Positions 22,516-25,955 of a DNA stretch of 25,955 nt are shown in pieces. Origin of the DNA: JBBDXI01 sp040902425. Lineage in GTDB: Bacteria > Planctomycetota > Phycisphaerae > Phycisphaerales > UBA1924. Position numbers and translations under genes: made by a program. The stretch lies in NCBI GenBank assembly GCA_040902425.1, contig JBBDXI010000056.1, forward strand, positions 1 to 25,955. Reading direction: 5' to 3'. The notes below the pieces were generated by a model that worked only from the letters and a program-made list of their open reading frames with translations, was not told the origin of the DNA and did no database searches. Position 1 is the stretch's first letter. Each line of letters opens with the position of its first letter.

Positions 22516-23259
22516 CTAAGTGCCGCCCGAACCCCGCGCCGGGCCGCGCCCGCCGAGCACCCGCCGCGACAGGGGCCAGACGGCCCAGAGCATCACGAAA
22601 CCCAGCGCCCCCAGCGCCACGATCACGCCGACGCGCCACGGCCACGGCCCGAAGGCGTCCACCAGCGTGGGGTTGCTCGGCGTCCCCGGCCCCACGAACC
22701 CGTAGTTGGCGTCGAGCCACAGGTTCAGCGGCAGCATCAGCGCCACGTACACGAGCGTTGCCGCCATCGCCAGCGCCAGGTCCGCCGCTCGCGGCCGGTA
22801 GCCGCCCACCACCAGGTCGTACACCGCCGAGCCGACCACCATCGTGTGCCCGATCCAGAACAGGTAGAACTCCGCGAACCCGACCCCGAAGTTCAGCGTC
22901 GGCGTAATGAACGCCTGGGTCGAGAGGCCGATCCCCCAGAAATACAGCAACGTCTGCCACGGCCTCCAGCCCGTCAGCATCGCCAGCGCCGCCACCGCCA
23001 ACCCCAGGTCGCAGATGTGCAGCGGCAGGCTGGACGTGATGTCGAAGCGCGACGGCAGGAAGTACCACCCCGCCCGGGCCAGCGCCATCGCCACGATCGC
23101 CACGCCCCACGCGATCCGCAGGCGCCGCTCGCGCGCCGATCCCCGTCCGAAGCGCCGCCCCAGCCGGCACGCCGCGACCATCATCCCCGCGCACACTGCC
23201 ACCGCCGCCGCGTGCGGCGGCGAGAAGGGAGCGAAGTCTTCGAGCCACGCCTCAGGCAT
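22516..23259 (-). CDS. YwaF/TIGR02206 family integral membrane protein
   Basis: This 247-residue inner-membrane protein has about six helices. The family marks are the SSLPLHICDLGL stretch after helix 2, the YFWGIGLSTQAFITP segment and FAEFYLFWIGHTMVV; these match YwaF-like (TIGR02206) proteins, whose role is unknown. The C-terminal tail is basic and Gly-rich. ATG 23259 lacks a normal Shine-Dalgarno site (spacer gggcgggc), but TAGGCT ends eight bases upstream. The gene lies 39 bp after rlmN and 12 bp before the phosphotransferase gene, so it is part of the same minus-strand run even if it also has its own promoter. Confidence 0.87.
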   Translation of the reverse strand: MPEAWLEDFAPFSPPHAAAVAVCAGMMVAACRLGRRFGRGSARERRLRIAWGVAIVAMALARAGWYFLPSRFDITSSLPLHICDLGLAVAALAMLTGWRPWQTLLYFWGIGLSTQAFITPTLNFGVGFAEFYLFWIGHTMVVGSAVYDLVVGGYRPRAADLALAMAATLVYVALMLPLNLWLDANYGFVGPGTPSNPTLVDAFGPWPWRVGVIVALGALGFVMLWAVWPLSRRVLGGRGPARGSGGT

Positions 23260-23267
23260 GCCCGCCC

Positions 23268-23273
23268 AGCCTA
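23268..23273 (-). promoter_or_regulatory. Candidate leaderless -10 box of YwaF-like gene
   Basis: TAGGCT on the minus strand, spacer of 8 nt, then ATG. Confidence 0.4.
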
Positions 23274-23298
23274 TCGGCCGGCGGGAGCCGCGCCGCCC

Positions 23299-24549
23299 TC
23301 ACGCCCCCGCCCGCTCGTGCCGCAGCTGCCCGCAGGCCGCGGCGATGTCCCGCCCGCGCGAGCGGCGGATGTGGGCGTTGATGTGCCGCTCCCGGAGGAG
23401 GCGCTGGAACTCCCGCACATCCTCATCCCGAGGCCGCTGGAACTCCAGGCCCTGCACCTCGTTGTACCGGATCAGGTTGACGTTGGCCCGCAGCGTCCGG
23501 GCCACCTGCGTCAGCTCCGCCGCGTGCTCCGGCCGGTCGTTCACGCCCCGCAGCAGCGTGTACTCCAGCGTGATCTCGCGCCCGGTCTTGTCGAACCACT
23601 TCCGGCACGCGCCCAGCAGGTCCGCGATGGTGGTGTACTCGGCCCACGGGATCAGCTTCCGCCGCAGCTCGTCGTTCGGGGCGTGGAGCGAGAGCGCGAG
23701 CGTGATCGGCAGTTCCATCTGCTCAGCGAGCCGCTCGATCGCCTTGGGCAGGCCCACGGTCGAGAGCGTGATCTTGCGGGCCGAGATCCCCAGGCCCCAG
23801 TCCGCGGCGATGGTCCGGATCGCGTGCGTGACAGCGCCGAAGTTCGAGAGCGGCTCGCCCATGCCCATGAACACGACGTTGGTGATCCTGGGTAGGTCGG
23901 CTCTCCGAGCCGATACATCGTCCCCCTTCGGCATCGGCTCGGTGAGCCGACCTACCCGGGCCAGCCGCCACACCTGCTCGACGATCCGCCCAGCAGAGAG
24001 GTTCCCATCCAACCCGCCGAGCCCCGAAGCGCAGAACCGGCACCCCACCGGGCACCCCACCTGCGACGAGATGCACGCCGTCCGGCGTGGTCCGGTCGGG
24101 TCTTCGCTGGGGATCATCACGCACTCGGTCTGCCGCGCCGTGTCGCCGCCGGGCTTCTCGACCACGCCGAGCACCGGCTGCCCGACCACCCGCAGGCGCG
24201 ACGCAAGCCCCGTCGGGCCCTCGCCAGAGCTGGGTGGCATGGGCAAGCCGCCCTGGGCTTGCCCGTGCGAGTCTCCCGAGAAATCCTCCCACTCCACCAG
24301 CAGCTTCTGCACCCCATCCGACGCCCGCTGGTGCTTCACCGTCTCTCCCGACAGAAACGTCATCTCCCGCGAGATCACATCCCGGTCCCGCGTCGAGAGG
24401 TTCGACATGGCCGCGGGGTCCACCACGCGCTTGCGGTACACCCACTCCAGCAGCTGCGCCGCCCGGAAGGGCGGCATTCCCCGCGCCCCGCACCAGTCGC
24501 GAAGCGTCGCGGGGGTGTGCTCGAAGATGTGGTTGGGCGGGTGTCGCAT
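23299..24549 (-). CDS. rlmN: Dual-specificity RNA methyltransferase RlmN (radical SAM)
   Basis: This 416-residue enzyme methylates C2 of A2503 in 23S rRNA and A37 of some tRNAs. The radical-SAM cluster motif is CPVGCRFC (C166, C170, C173; CX3CX2C). The two mechanistic Cys are C159 (RTACISSQVGC) and C406 (DIAAACGQLRHE). GMGEPLSN and SLHAPNDELRRKLIP are present. It is longer than the usual 350-380 residues because of two inserts. Residues about 88-140 hold SHGQAQGGLPMPP, encoded by repeat family C. Residues about 199-220 are encoded by palindromic element B just before RITNVVFMGMGEP. Both inserts precede or flank core strands and probably form surface loops. ATG 24549 has no Shine-Dalgarno site but TACGCT ends eight bases upstream. 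Confidence 0.96.
   Translation of the reverse strand: MRHPPNHIFEHTPATLRDWCGARGMPPFRAAQLLEWVYRKRVVDPAAMSNLSTRDRDVISREMTFLSGETVKHQRASDGVQKLLVEWEDFSGDSHGQAQGGLPMPPSSGEGPTGLASRLRVVGQPVLGVVEKPGGDTARQTECVMIPSEDPTGPRRTACISSQVGCPVGCRFCASGLGGLDGNLSAGRIVEQVWRLARVGRLTEPMPKGDDVSARRADLPRITNVVFMGMGEPLSNFGAVTHAIRTIAADWGLGISARKITLSTVGLPKAIERLAEQMELPITLALSLHAPNDELRRKLIPWAEYTTIADLLGACRKWFDKTGREITLEYTLLRGVNDRPEHAAELTQVARTLRANVNLIRYNEVQGLEFQRPRDEDVREFQRLLRERHINAHIRRSRGRDIAAACGQLRHERAGA
23890..23957. repeat. Dispersed palindromic element B, copy 2, inside rlmN
   Basis: Two 25-base arms (23890-23914 and 23933-23957) are inverted copies with 24 of 25 matches and a loop of 18 bases. Each arm also contains a small hairpin (ggctc-tcc-gagcc). 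The whole element is translated as part of RlmN. Confidence 0.92.
24231..24279 (-). repeat. Dispersed repeat family C inside rlmN
   Basis: Perfect 9-bp stem GGGCAAGCC/GGCTTGCCC (24241-24249 with 24256-24264) with a 6-nt loop. It is translated as SHGQAQGGLPMPP and is related to 20008-20055. Confidence 0.75.
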
Positions 24550-24557
24550 CTGGTTCA

Positions 24558-24563
24558 AGCGTA
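24558..24563 (-). promoter_or_regulatory. Candidate leaderless -10 box of rlmN
   Basis: TACGCT on the minus strand, spacer tgaaccag (8 nt), then ATG. It shares the 73-bp divergent gap with the box at 24611. Confidence 0.5.
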
Positions 24564-24610
24564 CGAGGGCGGGGTCGTTCGAGTGTGCATGTGCCGGCAC
24601 GCCTGAGCAG

Positions 24611-24616
24611 TACACT
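24611..24616 (+). promoter_or_regulatory. Candidate leaderless -10 box of zinc-ribbon membrane protein gene
   Basis: TACACT, spacer gcccgg (6 nt), then GTG at 24623. This box is the main reason for choosing that start. Confidence 0.5.
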
Positions 24617-24622
24617 GCCCGG

Positions 24623-25021
24623 GTGGAGCGAACTTCGAACGCCTGTTCCCGGTGCGGTTACGACCTCGGCGGTCTCCCTGCGACGGCGAGCTTGATCAGG
24701 TGTCCGGAGTGCGGGGCAGTTTCGGACTCTGCCGGCGTGCGTCCGTTCTCTCCAAAGCGGATTGGGGTCCTTTACCTGCCGGCTGCCGCGTGTTTCGCGC
24801 TCGGTCCGGTTCTGGTTCTCGCGCCCGCATTCTTGGTGGGCCTCAGCTTGCTCGGTTTTGGGGCGACATTGGTCATCTTGGCTGTCCTGCTTTGTTATCG
24901 CGGTGCGTATTTCTTGAGGAGCAAGCTTCTAATCCACGCCCCATTGGCGGGCATGTGTGCATTGGTTTCGCCCTGGCTCTCGGGCATCGTGTGGCTCCGC
25001 GTTCTGGAGAACTGGCCCTAG
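24623..25021 (+). CDS. Zinc-ribbon protein with two or three membrane helices
   Basis: This 132-residue protein has an N-terminal zinc ribbon, CSRCGYDLGGLP followed by RCPECG, about 20 residues apart; the CGYDL.GLP wording recurs in many planctomycete proteins. Hydrophobic segments follow (about 52-72, 74-95 and 105-125). It is probably an inner-membrane protein with a small cytoplasmic metal site. No family function is known to me. The stretch is visibly richer in T and in codons such as ttg, ggt and gtt than its neighbours, so it may be younger or less highly expressed. There is no in-frame ATG near the start; GTG 24623 follows a TACACT box. It is divergent from rlmN and converges on dnaE2 with 10 bp between stops. 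Confidence 0.72.
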   Translation: MERTSNACSRCGYDLGGLPATASLIRCPECGAVSDSAGVRPFSPKRIGVLYLPAAACFALGPVLVLAPAFLVGLSLLGFGATLVILAVLLCYRGAYFLRSKLLIHAPLAGMCALVSPWLSGIVWLRVLENWP

Positions 25022-25031
25022 TGAAGACGGC

Positions 25032-25955
25032 TCAGTGGAAGTCCCGCGACGTCACCACCAGCCGGTTCCCCCGCCCCGGCTCCAGCGGCTCCATCTCCTG
25101 CACCACCACGTGCACCACCTCCCCCTGGCGCTCGACGCGTCCCCGCGCCAGTAGGCACGCGCTGTGCCTCGCCGCCGGGCGGTGCCGCTTGTACACATCC
25201 GGCCGGATGATCAGGTTGGCGATCCCCGTCTCGTCCTCCAGCGTCATGAACACGATCCCCGAGGCCGTCCCCGGGCGCTGCCGGCAGAGGACGATCCCCG
25301 CGACGGCCGCGGGCGTTCCGTGCGGCATCGCGTTTTCGTCCTTCAGCACGCCGTTGGGGGTGACCCCCGCGGCGTCGAGCTGCCCCCGCAGGAACGACAC
25401 CGGGTGCGCCCGCAGCGAGAGCCCCATCGTCGCGTAATCCTGGAGCACGTGCCGGTCCTCCGGCAGCGGCGGCAACTCCGGAGTGAGCCGGGGCGTCCCC
25501 GCCCCGGGCTCTTCTGCCCCATCACCCTCGCTGCCCTCGTCTTTCCTCACTGCGTCCCTGCGTCCCTGCGTCCCTCCGTCACGCTCCCCCTCAAACAGCG
25601 GCAGCCGCTCATCCCGCAGGTCCCTGATCTCCCACAGCGCCGCCCGCCGGTCCAGCCCCATCGAGCGGAACGCATCCGCCCGAGCCAGCGCCCGCAGCGA
25701 GGCCACCGGCACCCTGGACGCCCGCCACAGATCGACCACCGTCTGAAACCGCCCGTGCGATTGGACCGCAGCCTCGATCGCCCGCGCCGGTGCCTCCCCC
25801 AGGTTCTGAACCAGCCGCATCCCCAGCCGCAGCGCCGGCCCGCCGGCCCCGTAGAGGTGGGGGGGCAGGAACTCTGCCGGCGCTTCTGCCCGCAGCTCTT
25901 CGCCCGGAGGGCGCACGGACGTTGCCAGGGGCGCGGTCGCCGAAGGCGACAAGCC
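25032..25955 (-). CDS. dnaE2: Error-prone DNA polymerase DnaE2 (ImuC), C-terminal part only
   Basis: The gene runs off the right edge, so only the last 307 residues are present and the polymerase active site is outside. The visible part matches the DnaE2 C-terminus. It shows RLGMRLVQNLGEAPARAIEAA (helix-hairpin-helix), SLRALARADAFRSMGLDRRAALWEIRDL, then VLQDYATMGLSLRAHPVSFLR and the OB-fold segment AGIVLCRQRPGTASGIVFMTLEDETGIANLIIRP. DnaE2 works with ImuA/ImuB in SOS translesion synthesis and induced mutation; those genes would lie beyond the window. An acidic low-complexity insert (about residues 125-155 of the fragment) interrupts the usual linker and contains an 8-bp tandem repeat. Confidence 0.94.
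   Translation of the reverse strand, partial: GLSPSATAPLATSVRPPGEELRAEAPAEFLPPHLYGAGGPALRLGMRLVQNLGEAPARAIEAAVQSHGRFQTVVDLWRASRVPVASLRALARADAFRSMGLDRRAALWEIRDLRDERLPLFEGERDGGTQGRRDAVRKDEGSEGDGAEEPGAGTPRLTPELPPLPEDRHVLQDYATMGLSLRAHPVSFLRGQLDAAGVTPNGVLKDENAMPHGTPAAVAGIVLCRQRPGTASGIVFMTLEDETGIANLIIRPDVYKRHRPAARHSACLLARGRVERQGEVVHVVVQEMEPLEPGRGNRLVVTSRDFH
25551..25580 (-). repeat. 8-bp tandem repeat inside dnaE2
   Basis: Three perfect units of tgcgtccc (25551-25574) are followed by a degenerate tccgtcac. The unit length is not a multiple of three. Confidence 0.9.

Noticed and set aside
22513..22518. TAGACT nine bases before the WecA-like ATG as a further leaderless promoter
   Set aside because: The box contains the stop codon of the upstream gene and the spacing is one base longer than in the others; likely co-transcription makes chance occurrence plausible, so it was left out of the count.
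21316..23895. 859-codon open frame on the plus strand across three minus-strand genes
   Set aside because: Low-complexity Arg/Pro/His/Gln sequence that runs through the ends of rlmN, YwaF-like and WecA-like genes; a GC-rich shadow.
1..25955. tRNA, rRNA, CRISPR, transposase, phage or defence-system genes
   Set aside because: I looked for T-loop and anticodon-stem patterns, regularly spaced repeats and typical motifs on both strands and saw none. The hoped-for novel gene system is not visible in this window.

Overview
The window is GC-rich bacterial chromosome, most likely from the Phycisphaerae/Phycisphaerales branch of the Planctomycetota. This is inferred from a secreted protein that ends in two 'GC-type' dockerin-like repeats (YANCDESTQAP.LNVADFGCFLT.YAAG), from a CxxCGYDL.GLP...RCPECG zinc-ribbon membrane protein, and from many lipoproteins and small unplaced proteins. 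I find 24 protein genes, two of them cut by the window edges. There is no rRNA, tRNA, CRISPR array, transposase, phage gene or recognisable defence system. A run of 10 N at 18814-18823 shows this is a draft or metagenome assembly.

Layout. 1-3.1 kb: the 3' part of a TgpA-like transglutaminase, a PilZ protein and a lipoprotein. 3.6-5.2 kb: ribonuclease Y (rny). 5.2-8.4 kb, minus strand: a small Cys-rich protein, phosphoglycerate mutase (gpmI), a DoxX-like membrane protein and a peroxiredoxin. 8.5-13.0 kb: yggS, a PGRP-type amidase lipoprotein, an MscS channel, a Tat-exported Ntn asparaginase and two small proteins. 13.1-16.2 kb: a lipoprotein, a DUF4287/DUF5655 protein and the dockerin-type secreted protein. 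16.3-18.5 kb: elongation factor G (fusA) with its own promoter and a long structured leader. 18.9-24.5 kb: a compact minus-strand run rlmN - YwaF-like - WecA/MraY-like phosphotransferase - O-antigen ligase; the last two open a polyprenol-linked surface polysaccharide pathway and attach its product. 24.6-25.96 kb: a zinc-ribbon membrane protein and the C-terminal part of the error-prone polymerase DnaE2.

The most interesting signals are not a new gene system but structures laid over ordinary genes. (1) Palindromic dispersed repeats sit in frame inside rlmN and the O-antigen ligase gene and are translated as extra peptide. (2) At least six genes have a TANNNT box 6-8 nt before the start codon and no clear Shine-Dalgarno site, as expected for leaderless mRNAs. 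(3) The fusA promoter has a C tract in its -35/-10 spacer and is followed by a leader of about 260 nt with several stem-loops. (4) Tandem repeats lie within gpmI, dnaE2 and the start of the ligase gene; in the last two the unit is not a multiple of three.
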